A DNA stretch of 64,000 nt from Porticoccus sp950063125. GTDB lineage: Bacteria > Pseudomonadota > Gammaproteobacteria > Pseudomonadales > Porticoccaceae. The notes beneath the pieces were generated by a model. The model saw only the letters and a list, made by a program, of their open reading frames with translations. It was not told the DNA's origin and made no database searches. Below are positions 53,820-62,636 of this stretch, in pieces. Within the stretch, counting starts at the first letter, position 1; each line of letters opens with the position of its first letter. Location of the stretch: the NCBI RefSeq assembly GCF_963973895.1, contig NZ_CAXBBF010000003.1; one strand, 5' to 3'. The position numbers were made by a program, and so were the translations under genes.

Positions 53820-55814
53820 CTACAACACGGCTTTGACTGCTTCAACCACATTCTCCACGGTGAAACCAAACTGCTTCATCAGCTGATCACCGGGAGCAGA
53901 CTCCCCAAAGGTGGACATCCCTACGACCCGACCATCAAGGCCTACGTACTTGTACCAGTAATCCCGGTGCCCAGCCTCCACGGCTACCCGCACTCTGACT
54001 TGAGGCGGCAGCACACTGTCCCGGTAGGCCGAGTCCTGGGCATCAAACAATTCAGCACAGGGCATGGAGACGACCCTGACCGCCACCCCGTTACTTCTCA
54101 ACTCTCCGGCAGCATCCATGGCCAGCGACACCTCTGAACCCGTCGCAATCAATATCGCCTTGGGTTTGCCATCGCAATCCTTCAGCACATAACCACCGCG
54201 TTGTATATTGTTCAGTTGAGCTTCGGATCGCGACATCGGAACCAGACCCTGCCGGGAAAAGACCAAAGCACTTGGCCCGTTCTTGCGAACAATTGCCTGT
54301 TTCCAGCTCACCGCTGCCTCCACGGTATCGCAGGGGCGCCAGGTGTGCAGATTGGGCGTTGCCCGAAGAGCTGTGAGCTGTTCCACCGGCTGATGGGTGG
54401 GGCCATCTTCCCCCAACCCGATGGAATCGTGGGTATAAACAAAAATGCTTCGCTGTTTCATCAAGGCAGCCATACGCACCGCATTCCGGGCGTATTCCAT
54501 GAACATCAGGAACGTGGCGCCATACACGACAAAGCCACCGTGTAGCACGAGGCCATTCATGATGGCGCTCATACCAAATTCGCGAACGCCGTAATACAGG
54601 TAGTTACCTGACGCATCGTCAGCGGTGATGCCCTGGCAACCGGACCACAATGTGAGGTTGGATCCGGCCAGGTCTGCAGAACCGCCCAGCAGTTCAGGCA
54701 ACAGCGGCCCAAACGCATTGAGACAGTTTTGCGAGGCTTTGCGGGAGGCCACTTTCTCCATGGCTTGCTGACACTGGTGAATATAGGCATCGGCCTGATC
54801 AATAAAGGTCGCCGGCAACTCTCCTTTGACGCGCCTGATCAATTCAGCGGCCAAATCCGGGTGTGCAACACGGTAGCGCTCGAGCTTCTCCTGCCAGTCA
54901 GACTGGGCCTTACTGCCTTTTTCACAGGCATTCCAGCCACGATAAATCTCGTCTGGCACATCAAAGGGGCCGTGATTCCATTGCAGTTGTTTGCGGGCCA
55001 ATGAAATTTCTTCAGCACCCAGAGGGGCCCCGTGACAATCTTCCTTACCCTGCTTGTTCGGCGAGCCAAAACCAATGATCGTTTTACAGCAAATCAGGGT
55101 AGGCTTGTCTTCATCCATCCTGGCGATTTCGATGGCTGCCTTGATGGCTGCCGCATCATGACCATCCACATCAGGGATCACCTGCCAACCATAGGCCTCA
55201 AAACGGGCCGGCGTGTTATCGGTGAACCAGCCATCCACCTCACCGTCAATGGAAATGCCATTGTCATCATAGAAGGCAATCAGCTTACCCAGCTTGTGAG
55301 TCCCCGCCAGAGAACTGACCTCATGAGATATACCCTCCATCAGGCAGCCATCACCGAGAAAACAATAGGTGTAGTGGTCGACGATATCATGACCTGGACG
55401 GTTAAACTGGGCTGCCAGAATTTTCTCAGCCAAAGCCATGCCCACGGCGTTGCTGATACCCTGCCCCAACGGCCCCGTAGTGGTTTCGACACCCGGGGCA
55501 TAGCCATATTCCGGGTGACCAGGTGTTTTTGAATGCAATTGCCGAAAATTTTTCAGTTCATCCAGGGGCAGGTCGTAGCCACTCAGATGCAACAGGGAGT
55601 ACAGCAGCATGGAACCGTGGCCATTGGACAGGACAAACCGGTCACGATTAGCCCAGGAGGGGTCAGCCGGGTTGTGGACCAGGTAGTCGTTCCACAACAC
55701 CTCGGCGATATCTGCCATCCCCATGGGGGCACCGGGGTGACCACTATTGGCTTGTTGAACAGCGTCCATACTCAGGGCGCGGATGGCATTGGCTAAATCA
55801 CGTCTGGAAGGCAT
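53820..55814 (-). CDS. tkt: Transketolase
   Basis: Thiamine-diphosphate enzyme of the pentose phosphate pathway. GHPGAPMGMADIAEVLW, LGDGCLMEGISHEVSSLAG (TPP motif GDG-x-N variant) and HDSIGLGEDGPTHQPVEQL are signatures; FSRQGLVP follows. 664 aa. Start at 55814 (MPSRRDLANAIRALSMDAVQ) matches homologues, with AGGAG ten bases before; the frame is open to 55895. First gene of the tkt-epd-pgk-fba operon. Confidence 0.97.
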   Translation of the reverse strand: MPSRRDLANAIRALSMDAVQQANSGHPGAPMGMADIAEVLWNDYLVHNPADPSWANRDRFVLSNGHGSMLLYSLLHLSGYDLPLDELKNFRQLHSKTPGHPEYGYAPGVETTTGPLGQGISNAVGMALAEKILAAQFNRPGHDIVDHYTYCFLGDGCLMEGISHEVSSLAGTHKLGKLIAFYDDNGISIDGEVDGWFTDNTPARFEAYGWQVIPDVDGHDAAAIKAAIEIARMDEDKPTLICCKTIIGFGSPNKQGKEDCHGAPLGAEEISLARKQLQWNHGPFDVPDEIYRGWNACEKGSKAQSDWQEKLERYRVAHPDLAAELIRRVKGELPATFIDQADAYIHQCQQAMEKVASRKASQNCLNAFGPLLPELLGGSADLAGSNLTLWSGCQGITADDASGNYLYYGVREFGMSAIMNGLVLHGGFVVYGATFLMFMEYARNAVRMAALMKQRSIFVYTHDSIGLGEDGPTHQPVEQLTALRATPNLHTWRPCDTVEAAVSWKQAIVRKNGPSALVFSRQGLVPMSRSEAQLNNIQRGGYVLKDCDGKPKAILIATGSEVSLAMDAAGELRSNGVAVRVVSMPCAELFDAQDSAYRDSVLPPQVRVRVAVEAGHRDYWYKYVGLDGRVVGMSTFGESAPGDQLMKQFGFTVENVVEAVKAVL

Positions 55815-55910
55815 TTGAAACAGGCTCCTGGAGGGCAAATCGGGGGAAATCGAAAGGGGCGCTATTTTCTCGTACTCGCGCTGCACAGTAAACAACCAAT
55901 AGTATCCTAG

Positions 55911-55938
55911 ATCTATATCAAACTATTTTGATATAGAT
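55911..55938. promoter_or_regulatory. SahR-type operator between tkt and sahR
   Basis: ATCTATATCAAA-CTAT-TTTGATATAGAT, a perfect 12-bp inverted repeat with a 4-bp spacer, in the 148-bp divergent gap, 25 bp before the regulator's ATG. It resembles the ATATCAA/TTGATAT motif reported for SahR, the ArsR-type regulator of S-adenosylhomocysteine recycling. Likely an autoregulatory site for the sahR-metK-ahcY-metF operon. Confidence 0.8.
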
Positions 55939-55962
55939 TTTCAGCTGTGTTAAAGTCGCCCC

Positions 55963-56967
55963 ATGATCACCAGTCCTCAATCCGCAACCCGGGATTCTAC
56001 CGGGTCAGACACCGATTCCCTCGCCACGCTTTGCAAGGCGGCCGGTGATCCCCTGCGTGTGGATATCCTCAGGGTATTGCGACACAACGCTTACGGCGTA
56101 CTGGAATTAAGTGAAATTCTGGATATTGGCCAGTCAGGGATGAGTCATCACTTGAAAATACTCACCAAAGCGGGTCTGACGGCCACCCGCAGAGAAGGCA
56201 ATAGCATTTTTTACCGGCGTTCGCCGATACCGGACGAATCACGGCTTCAGTCATTACACCGCGCCCTGTTTGCCGCCATTGACCAGACTGAACCCAATCT
56301 AAAATTGCAACAACGCATACAGCGCATCAATGATGAGCGGACCCGGGCATCGACTGCTTTTTTTGAGCAGAATGCAGACCGGTTTCACAGCAATCAGGAT
56401 TTGATTGCCAGCTTCGATCAATATGGTGAGCCAGTCACGGACTTTCTGGATGCAACACCGGGATTTCGGGGTACGGTACTTGAGGTTGGTCCCGGGGAAG
56501 GAAGCTTTTTACCTGCACTTTCTCTACGTTTTGAGAGCGTTTTTGCACTGGACACCTCAGCAGAGATGCTGAACCGTTCGCGCGGGTTTGCGGAATCACA
56601 CAACCTGAAAAATATACAATTTATCCATGGTGACACCGAATTTGCCCTCAAGCACGCCATCAATCCGGACTACATCACCCTTAACATGGTACTTCATCAC
56701 ACCCCGGATCCAGCACTGATCTTTAGACATCTCGCCGGGCTCCTGGTACCTGGCGGGGCACTGATCGTGACTGAGCTTTGCCATCATGATCAAAGCTGGG
56801 CCCGCGAAAACTGTGGCGATCTATGGCTTGGCTTTGAACCGGAAGATCTCAGCAGTTGGGCATCAGCTGCGGCTCTGACTGAAGGAGAAAGCCTTTTTCT
56901 GGCCCAGCGCAACGGCTTTCAGGTTCAACTGAGACAATTTTTTAAACCCAATCCCAATCGGAAGTAG
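55963..56967 (+). CDS. sahR: SahR-type regulator: ArsR HTH fused to methyltransferase
   Basis: Controls the methionine/SAM cycle by family knowledge. Residues about 20-95 form an ArsR winged helix (AAGDPLRVDILRVLRHNAYG, SGMSHHLKILTKAGL), without the metal Cys motif. Residues about 150-280 form a SAM-dependent methyltransferase fold (TVLEVGPGEGSFLPAL, VFALDTSAEML, NMVLHHTPDPALIFRHLAGL). SAH binding to the latter domain could be the signal. 334 aa. Upstream of metK, 31 bp apart; divergent from tkt; palindromic operator in between. Confidence 0.88.
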   Translation: MITSPQSATRDSTGSDTDSLATLCKAAGDPLRVDILRVLRHNAYGVLELSEILDIGQSGMSHHLKILTKAGLTATRREGNSIFYRRSPIPDESRLQSLHRALFAAIDQTEPNLKLQQRIQRINDERTRASTAFFEQNADRFHSNQDLIASFDQYGEPVTDFLDATPGFRGTVLEVGPGEGSFLPALSLRFESVFALDTSAEMLNRSRGFAESHNLKNIQFIHGDTEFALKHAINPDYITLNMVLHHTPDPALIFRHLAGLLVPGGALIVTELCHHDQSWARENCGDLWLGFEPEDLSSWASAAALTEGESLFLAQRNGFQVQLRQFFKPNPNRK

Positions 56968-56998
56968 CTGACACCAATCAGCACAGGAACCGCTACCT

Positions 56999-58153
56999 AT
57001 GACAAATTACAACTTGTTCACCTCTGAATCAGTTTCCGAGGGCCACCCCGATAAAATGGCCGACCAGATCTCAGACGCCATTCTGGATGCCATTCTGGCC
57101 GATGACCCGAATTCCAGAGTGGCGGTGGAAACCATGGTGAAAACCGGAATGGCAATCATCGCAGGGGAAGTCCGCACCAATACGTATGTCGACCTAGAGG
57201 AGATTGTCCGCGGCGTCATTCTGGATATTGGTTACAACAGCTCGGATGTGGGTTTTGATGGCGCATCCTGTGCCGTATTGAATGCCATCGGCAAGCAATC
57301 CCGCGATATCGCCATTGGCGTTGACGAGGCCGATGAGAAAGAACTGGGGGCCGGTGATCAGGGGCTGATGTTTGGCTATGCCAGCAATGAGACCGATGTC
57401 CTGATGCCCGCTCCGATCTATTTCGCCCACCGACTGGTAGAACGCCAGGCACAGTTGCGCAAAGATGGTGTACTTCCCTGGCTGAGGCCCGATGCCAAGA
57501 GTCAGGTGACCCTACGTTACGCTGATGGCAAACCCGTCGCCGTGGACGCGGTTGTATTATCGACACAGCACGCACCCACTATTTCTCAAGCCAATTTGCA
57601 GGAGGCCGTCCGAGAGGAGATCATCCAGCATGTGCTGCCTGAAGAGTGGCTCCACAAAGGCACCCAGTATCATATCAACCCTACCGGTCAATTCATCATC
57701 GGCGGCCCCATGGGTGACTGCGGACTCACTGGCCGGAAGATTATCGTGGATACCTATGGCGGCATGGCGCATCACGGTGGCGGCGCCTTCTCCGGCAAAG
57801 ATCCTTCCAAGGTTGATCGCTCGGCCGCTTACGCCGGGCGTTATGTGGCAAAAAACATTGTCGCTGCCGGGCTGGCCGATCGCTGCGAAATTCAGATCTC
57901 CTACGCCATTGGGGTCACTGAACCCACGTCGATCAGCGTCAACAGTTTTGGCACAGGCAAATTGACGGATGACGAAATCGCACTACTGGTCCGCGAAAAC
58001 TTCGATCTGCGACCCCAGGGCCTGATTGAAATGCTCGACCTCAAACGTCCAATTTATCGGCCAACAGCCGCCTACGGCCACTTCGGTCGCGAGCTTGATA
58101 ATTTTACCTGGGAAAGAACCGATCGGGCTGAAAGCCTGAAACGCGCTCTGTAA
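56999..58153 (+). CDS. metK: S-adenosylmethionine synthetase
   Basis: Makes SAM from methionine and ATP. SEGHPDKMADQISDAILDAI, GAGDQGLMFGYA (hexapeptide) and GGGAFSGKDPSKVDRSAAY are the family signatures with the catalytic His and Lys. 384 aa, full length. Member of sahR-metK-ahcY-metF. Confidence 0.98.
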   Translation: MTNYNLFTSESVSEGHPDKMADQISDAILDAILADDPNSRVAVETMVKTGMAIIAGEVRTNTYVDLEEIVRGVILDIGYNSSDVGFDGASCAVLNAIGKQSRDIAIGVDEADEKELGAGDQGLMFGYASNETDVLMPAPIYFAHRLVERQAQLRKDGVLPWLRPDAKSQVTLRYADGKPVAVDAVVLSTQHAPTISQANLQEAVREEIIQHVLPEEWLHKGTQYHINPTGQFIIGGPMGDCGLTGRKIIVDTYGGMAHHGGGAFSGKDPSKVDRSAAYAGRYVAKNIVAAGLADRCEIQISYAIGVTEPTSISVNSFGTGKLTDDEIALLVRENFDLRPQGLIEMLDLKRPIYRPTAAYGHFGRELDNFTWERTDRAESLKRAL

Positions 58154-58180
58154 TTCTCATTTAACAAACAGGAATTCACT

Positions 58181-59554
58181 ATGACAAACATGGCCATCAA
58201 GAACGATTACAAGGTTGCGGACATTTCCCTCGCCGAGTGGGGCAACCGTGAAATTTCCATTGCTGAAACCGAGATGCCAGCACTGATGGCACTGCGAGAA
58301 AAGTATCGTGCAGAACAGCCCCTCGCTGGCGCAAAAATTCTCGGTTGCATCCATATGACGATTCAGACAGCCGTACTAATCCAGACATTGGAAGCACTGG
58401 GAGCCCAGGTGCGCTGGACATCCTGCAATATCTTTTCCACCCAGGATCACGCTGCCGCAGCTGTTGCAGCAAATGGTACGCCGGTTTTTGCCTGGAAAGG
58501 TGAAACAGAAGAAGAGTACGAATGGTGCCTGGAACAGCAAATTCTCAAGGAGGGTTCTCCCTGGGAGGCGAATATGATTCTGGATGATGGCGGCGATCTC
58601 ACCGCCATGCTTCATGAAAAATTCCCCCAGGTACTCAAGGGTGTGCACGGCGTTACCGAAGAGACCACCACCGGCGTGCATCGTCTCTACGAGATGTTGA
58701 AGAAGGGTGAACTGAAAGTACCAGCTATCAATGTCAATGACTCCGTGACCAAGTCGAAAAATGACAATAAATATGGATGTCGCCATAGCCTCAATGATGC
58801 GCTGAAGCGCGCCACTGACCATTTGCTGTCTGGCAAGAAAGCGCTGGTGATCGGGTACGGTGATGTGGGCAAGGGTTCCGCCCAGTCACTCCGCCAGGAA
58901 GGCATGATCGTCAAGGTTACCGAAATAGACCCGATCTGCGCCATGCAGGCCTGCATGGACGGTTTCGAGGTCGTCTCTCCCTACCTTGAAGGGAATCCCG
59001 AGAATGGCGTTAATTCAGCGCTGTTAGCGACGACAGACCTACTGGTCACCTGTACCGGGAACTACAATGTCTGCGATGCTGATATTCTTCACGCACTGAA
59101 GTCCGGCTGCGTGGTTTGCAATATTGGTCATTTTGACAATGAAATAGACACCAGTTACATGCGAAAAAACTGGCAGTGGGAAGAAATAAAACCCCAAGTA
59201 CATAAGGTTTATCGAAACCGTGACACCAATAACCACCTGTTGCTGCTGTCCGAAGGCCGACTGGTAAACCTTGGAAATGCCACCGGTCACCCGAGTCGTA
59301 TCATGGATGGCTCTTTTGCCAATCAGGTTCTGGCCCAAATTCACTTATATCAGCAAAAATTTGCCGACTGTGACGAGCCAACAAGACAAGCCTTGTTGCG
59401 CGTTGAGGTATTACCCAAGAAGTTAGACGAAGAAGTGGCTGCCCACATGGTTTCGGGCTTTGGTGGTGTACTGACAAAGCTGAAACCCACACAAGCTGCC
59501 TATATCAATGTGCCACTGGATGGACCATTCAAAGAAGACAGTTACCGTTATTGA
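58181..59554 (+). CDS. ahcY: Adenosylhomocysteinase
   Basis: Hydrolyses S-adenosylhomocysteine to homocysteine and adenosine. SCNIFSTQDHAAAAVAANG, GVHRLYEMLKKGELKVPAIN, catalytic NDSVTKSKNDNKYGCRHSL and the NAD site ALVIGYGDVGKGSAQSLR are present. C-terminal KEDSYRY ends as in all members. 457 aa; AGGA before the ATG at 58181. Completes the SAM/SAH cycle with metK and metF. Confidence 0.98.
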   Translation: MTNMAIKNDYKVADISLAEWGNREISIAETEMPALMALREKYRAEQPLAGAKILGCIHMTIQTAVLIQTLEALGAQVRWTSCNIFSTQDHAAAAVAANGTPVFAWKGETEEEYEWCLEQQILKEGSPWEANMILDDGGDLTAMLHEKFPQVLKGVHGVTEETTTGVHRLYEMLKKGELKVPAINVNDSVTKSKNDNKYGCRHSLNDALKRATDHLLSGKKALVIGYGDVGKGSAQSLRQEGMIVKVTEIDPICAMQACMDGFEVVSPYLEGNPENGVNSALLATTDLLVTCTGNYNVCDADILHALKSGCVVCNIGHFDNEIDTSYMRKNWQWEEIKPQVHKVYRNRDTNNHLLLLSEGRLVNLGNATGHPSRIMDGSFANQVLAQIHLYQQKFADCDEPTRQALLRVEVLPKKLDEEVAAHMVSGFGGVLTKLKPTQAAYINVPLDGPFKEDSYRY

Positions 59555-59602
59555 TTACTGGATTAGCAATTTTTTCATCGCCGCAGGGATTATTGATCAA
59601 CC

Positions 59603-60448
59603 ATGAATGATCGACATTTAAGTTTTGAATTTTTTCCACCGAAAACACCCGAAGGACGCGAGAAGCTTCGTCTTGTACACAGACAGCTGGCCCGGTTTAA
59701 TCCCGAGTTTTTTTCTGTGACCTATGGTGCGGGAGGTTCCACGCGTGACCACACCCGGGACATCGTTCTTGAAATAAACCAGGCTGGCTCAAATGCCACA
59801 CCACACCTGTCCTTTGGAGGAGACAGTAAGCAATCGGTTTTATCCCTGCTGGAAACTTACCGTGAAGCCGGCATCCGCCGTATCGTAGCCTTGCGTGGTG
59901 ATTTGCCCTCGGGCATGGGCGGCTCAACACAACTCATCTATGCCAATGAACTGGTTCATTTCATTCGTGAACATTTCGGCGACACCTTTGAATTGCTTGT
60001 GGCGGCCTACCCTGAGATTCATCCTGAAGCCGAAAGCTATCAGAAAGACATTTATTGGCTCGGTCAAAAATTTTCGGCAGGGGCAAGTCGTGGTATCACC
60101 CAATATTTTTATAACATCGATGCTTATTTTTATTTCCGTGATCAGTGTCTGGCAGCGGGGATTCAGAAGCCGATAATCCCCGGTATTATGCCTATCACCA
60201 ACTATCAGAACCTGATCCGTTTTTCAGATAATTGTGGTGCTGATGTACCCCGATGGATCAGGCAACAACTGAAATCCTATGGCACTGACACCACCAGTAT
60301 TCGCGCTTTTGGACTTGACGTTATCACCCGACTTTGCGAAAAACTTTTGGCCGGAGGAGCTCCCGGTCTACATTTTTATACCATGAACCAGGCTGACACC
60401 TGCACGACCTTATGCCGTAATTTAGGGTTCCCCATAACACATGCGTGA
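59603..60448 (+). CDS. metF: Methylenetetrahydrofolate reductase
   Basis: Makes 5-methyl-THF for methionine synthesis, FAD enzyme. Start SFEFFPPKTPEGREKL (catalytic Glu region), FSVTYGAGGSTRDHT, ALRGDLPSGMG and GIMPITNY are signatures. 281 aa. It overlaps rsmE by 8 bp. Confidence 0.97.
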   Translation: MNDRHLSFEFFPPKTPEGREKLRLVHRQLARFNPEFFSVTYGAGGSTRDHTRDIVLEINQAGSNATPHLSFGGDSKQSVLSLLETYREAGIRRIVALRGDLPSGMGGSTQLIYANELVHFIREHFGDTFELLVAAYPEIHPEAESYQKDIYWLGQKFSAGASRGITQYFYNIDAYFYFRDQCLAAGIQKPIIPGIMPITNYQNLIRFSDNCGADVPRWIRQQLKSYGTDTTSIRAFGLDVITRLCEKLLAGGAPGLHFYTMNQADTCTTLCRNLGFPITHA

Positions 60449-61175
60449 TATCAGAGTATTCACCGACCAACCTCTGACGGCAGATACTGAAATAGTGCTT
60501 GAGGAAAACAGTGCCCATCATTTAACGGTCGTGCTGCGCCTCAAGACAGGAGCCAAGATTGTTCTGTTTAATGGAACAGGAGGGGAATACAACGCCACGC
60601 TGGGCCAATTCACTGGCAAACATGTCCGCGCTTTAATCTCAGATTTCACAGACACCAACAGACAATCACCCCTGTATATTTCCCTCGGCATAGGCTTGTC
60701 TCGCGGTGATCGGATGGACTGGGTTATTCAAAAAGCAACGGAAGTTGGTGTTGCTGAAATTACACCGCTTTTTACTGCCCGTAGCGAGGTTCGCCTCAAG
60801 GGTGATCGTGCTGATAAAAAAATCCGGCACTGGCGAAAGGTAGCCATTAATGCCTGTGAGCAATGCTACAGAAATATCCCTCCCATCATTAATGCACCGA
60901 CATCCCCCGACCTCTGGTTTCAATCTTTGTCTACGGACAAAAAACTTGTGCTGCATCACCGCAGCGAACAAACTGTGTCCGTACTCCGTAGCCAACAGGT
61001 TACTAGCACCGCGTTACTGATTGGACCAGAGGGCGGACTCACAGACTCTGAAATCTCATCATCTCTGCATAGTGGTTTTGAACCACTAACAATAGGTCCT
61101 CGCGTCTTGCGGACCGAAACAGCGCCCATCGTCGCAATCACGCTGCTGCAATCTCTCTGGGGAGATTTCAGCTGA
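60441..61175 (+). CDS. rsmE: 16S rRNA m3U1498 methyltransferase
   Basis: SPOUT-class methyltransferase. The N-terminal PUA-like part (MRDIRVFTDQPLTADTEI) is followed by the knotted domain: SVQKATEVGV-type motif (WVIQKATEVGVAEITPLF), LIGPEGGLTDSEI and LGPRVLRTETAP-like (LTIGPRVLRTETAPIVAI). 244 aa. Translationally coupled to metF. Confidence 0.95.
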   Translation: MRDIRVFTDQPLTADTEIVLEENSAHHLTVVLRLKTGAKIVLFNGTGGEYNATLGQFTGKHVRALISDFTDTNRQSPLYISLGIGLSRGDRMDWVIQKATEVGVAEITPLFTARSEVRLKGDRADKKIRHWRKVAINACEQCYRNIPPIINAPTSPDLWFQSLSTDKKLVLHHRSEQTVSVLRSQQVTSTALLIGPEGGLTDSEISSSLHSGFEPLTIGPRVLRTETAPIVAITLLQSLWGDFS

Positions 61176-61235
61176 CAGACACTCTTTTGTAGTCTATAAA
61201 TCCCAGCCCGGTTTCCTCCCTTCTTTACACCATCC

Positions 61236-61268
61236 ACAAAAAACGCTGATCAAAATTTTGATCAGCGT
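61236..61268 (-). terminator. secB terminator
   Basis: ACGCTGATCAAAATTTTGATCAGCGT (perfect 26-bp palindrome, 61243-61268) followed on the minus strand by TTTTTTG. It follows the secB stop. On the plus strand it could also stop rsmE transcription, but no T tract follows there. Confidence 0.85.
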
Positions 61269-61331
61269 CAACGACATCGTATTCCAATGAATCTACTACA
61301 CAACAATATAACTTGAGGCCTTGGCCCCTAG

Positions 61332-61778
61332 TTATTGAGTAAGTTGTGCTTTTTTGTCTTTATACAGTGCATCAAAGTTGACCGGTGCCAACATAAGAGG
61401 AGGGAAACCGCCCTTCAGCAGCATATGGTCTACAGTCTCACGTAAGTAAGGAAACATAATAGCCGGGCATGCCGAACCTAACGCCTCTTCAAGACGATCA
61501 TCTGGGAAGTTGCCAATCAAAAACGAAGCGGCCTGATCAACTTCTAAACGAAAAGCAATTTGCTCTGCATTTTTTGCAGTAATTGAAATCGACAGAATCA
61601 CTTCATACCTGTCTTCTTCAAGTTTCTGGTCCTTGATATCGAGATCCAAAGTCACTTCTGGGTTCCAGTCCGTCTTAAATACAGATGCAGGATTGGGTGA
61701 TTCATAGTCATTTTTCTTCAGATAAATCTTCTGCATTGAAAAATGTGGCGTCGTTTGCGCTTTTTCATTCTGAGACAT
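61332..61778 (-). CDS. secB: Protein-export chaperone SecB
   Basis: Tetrameric chaperone delivering precursors to SecA. FSMQKIYLKKNDYESPNPAS and the central SLSITAKNAEQ-like strand (ILSISITAKNAEQIAFRLEV) match the family; ACPAIMFPYLRETVDHMLLKGGFPPLMLAPVNF is strongly conserved. 148 aa. A GAGG precedes the ATG. Confidence 0.94.
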   Translation of the reverse strand: MSQNEKAQTTPHFSMQKIYLKKNDYESPNPASVFKTDWNPEVTLDLDIKDQKLEEDRYEVILSISITAKNAEQIAFRLEVDQAASFLIGNFPDDRLEEALGSACPAIMFPYLRETVDHMLLKGGFPPLMLAPVNFDALYKDKKAQLTQ

Positions 61779-62017
61779 ATTTTTTCCTCTGTATGTCGCA
61801 CAGGATACCAGATCACTAAATAAACATGCGCAGCCTGTTTATTGTGTCATCGATACCTTATTTGAATAGTCTGCCGGCCCGATACAATTCAGATCGAGTT
61901 TCAGGCGGCGTGAAAGGGGTGTGTAATACATTTGCCAGCCAACCAAAATCTAACAGTCAGCGCATCACTTTTATCGTAGAAACTTGTAACTAAAACTTTA
62001 TACCAGACATAAAAAAA

Positions 62018-62040
62018 GGTCCCGGCCAAAGGCCGGGACC
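62018..62040 (-). terminator. Strong terminator of the acetone carboxylase operon
   Basis: Minus strand GGTCCCGGCC-TTT-GGCCGGGACC (10-bp GC-rich stem) followed by seven T. It lies 9 bp after the acxC stop. Confidence 0.95.
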
Positions 62041-62048
62041 CAGCACCA

Positions 62049-62549
62049 TTAGATCTTAGCCGGTGCAGGCATATCCAACCATTCGAAGAAAGTCTTCAGG
62101 TCAGGCTGAATATCATGCATAACAGGGTACCAAGGAGTTGGTGCTTCCACATCATGCATAATACCGCACGATGGGCAGTAGTACTCACGGTATACCTGCC
62201 AGTTGGTGTCCGGAGCCATCAACTCTGGATAAACCTCTTTCATCTTTTCCACATTGTCGCGGACATAAATCAATGCGTTAAGTTTCCAGTTTTTGCTGTA
62301 ATGACCAAATTCATGGCCACAATCGCACTTGATGATGATTTCCTGGTCTTTGGATGACTCAACAATGTTCAGGTGAGGACCAACAGCCAAAATGATTTTG
62401 TCATCATAGGAAACATTTTCCTGCAGCACTTCCATGTACAGTTTGTAACGAGCCTCATCTTTCGGCATGGACAGCATCAGGTGAACTGTATCCCAATCCA
62501 GAGTGCCTTTGACCAGGTCACTAACCTGCTTCTTAGTGTAAGTAGACAT
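62049..62549 (-). CDS. acxC: Acetone carboxylase gamma subunit
   Basis: Small subunit of the ATP-dependent, Mn-containing acetone carboxylase, which makes acetoacetate from acetone and CO2. The 166-aa protein has two cysteine pairs, CDCGHEFGHY and YYCPSCGIMHD, as in AcxC, and DTNWQVYREYYCP is a family signature. Last gene of the operon before the terminator; downstream of acxB by 87 bp. Confidence 0.92.
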   Translation of the reverse strand: MSTYTKKQVSDLVKGTLDWDTVHLMLSMPKDEARYKLYMEVLQENVSYDDKIILAVGPHLNIVESSKDQEIIIKCDCGHEFGHYSKNWKLNALIYVRDNVEKMKEVYPELMAPDTNWQVYREYYCPSCGIMHDVEAPTPWYPVMHDIQPDLKTFFEWLDMPAPAKI

Positions 62550-62636
62550 AACTAAACTCTCTTATATTCTGTCAATTCGTCAAGTGATAGGGTGAACCAC
62601 CGAAGTGGCCACCCTGCTCATAGGCAGATTAATACC

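Noticed and set aside
53238..54137. 299-codon plus-strand frame opposite epd and tkt
   Set aside because: Crosses the gap between two real genes and lacks any recognisable domain.
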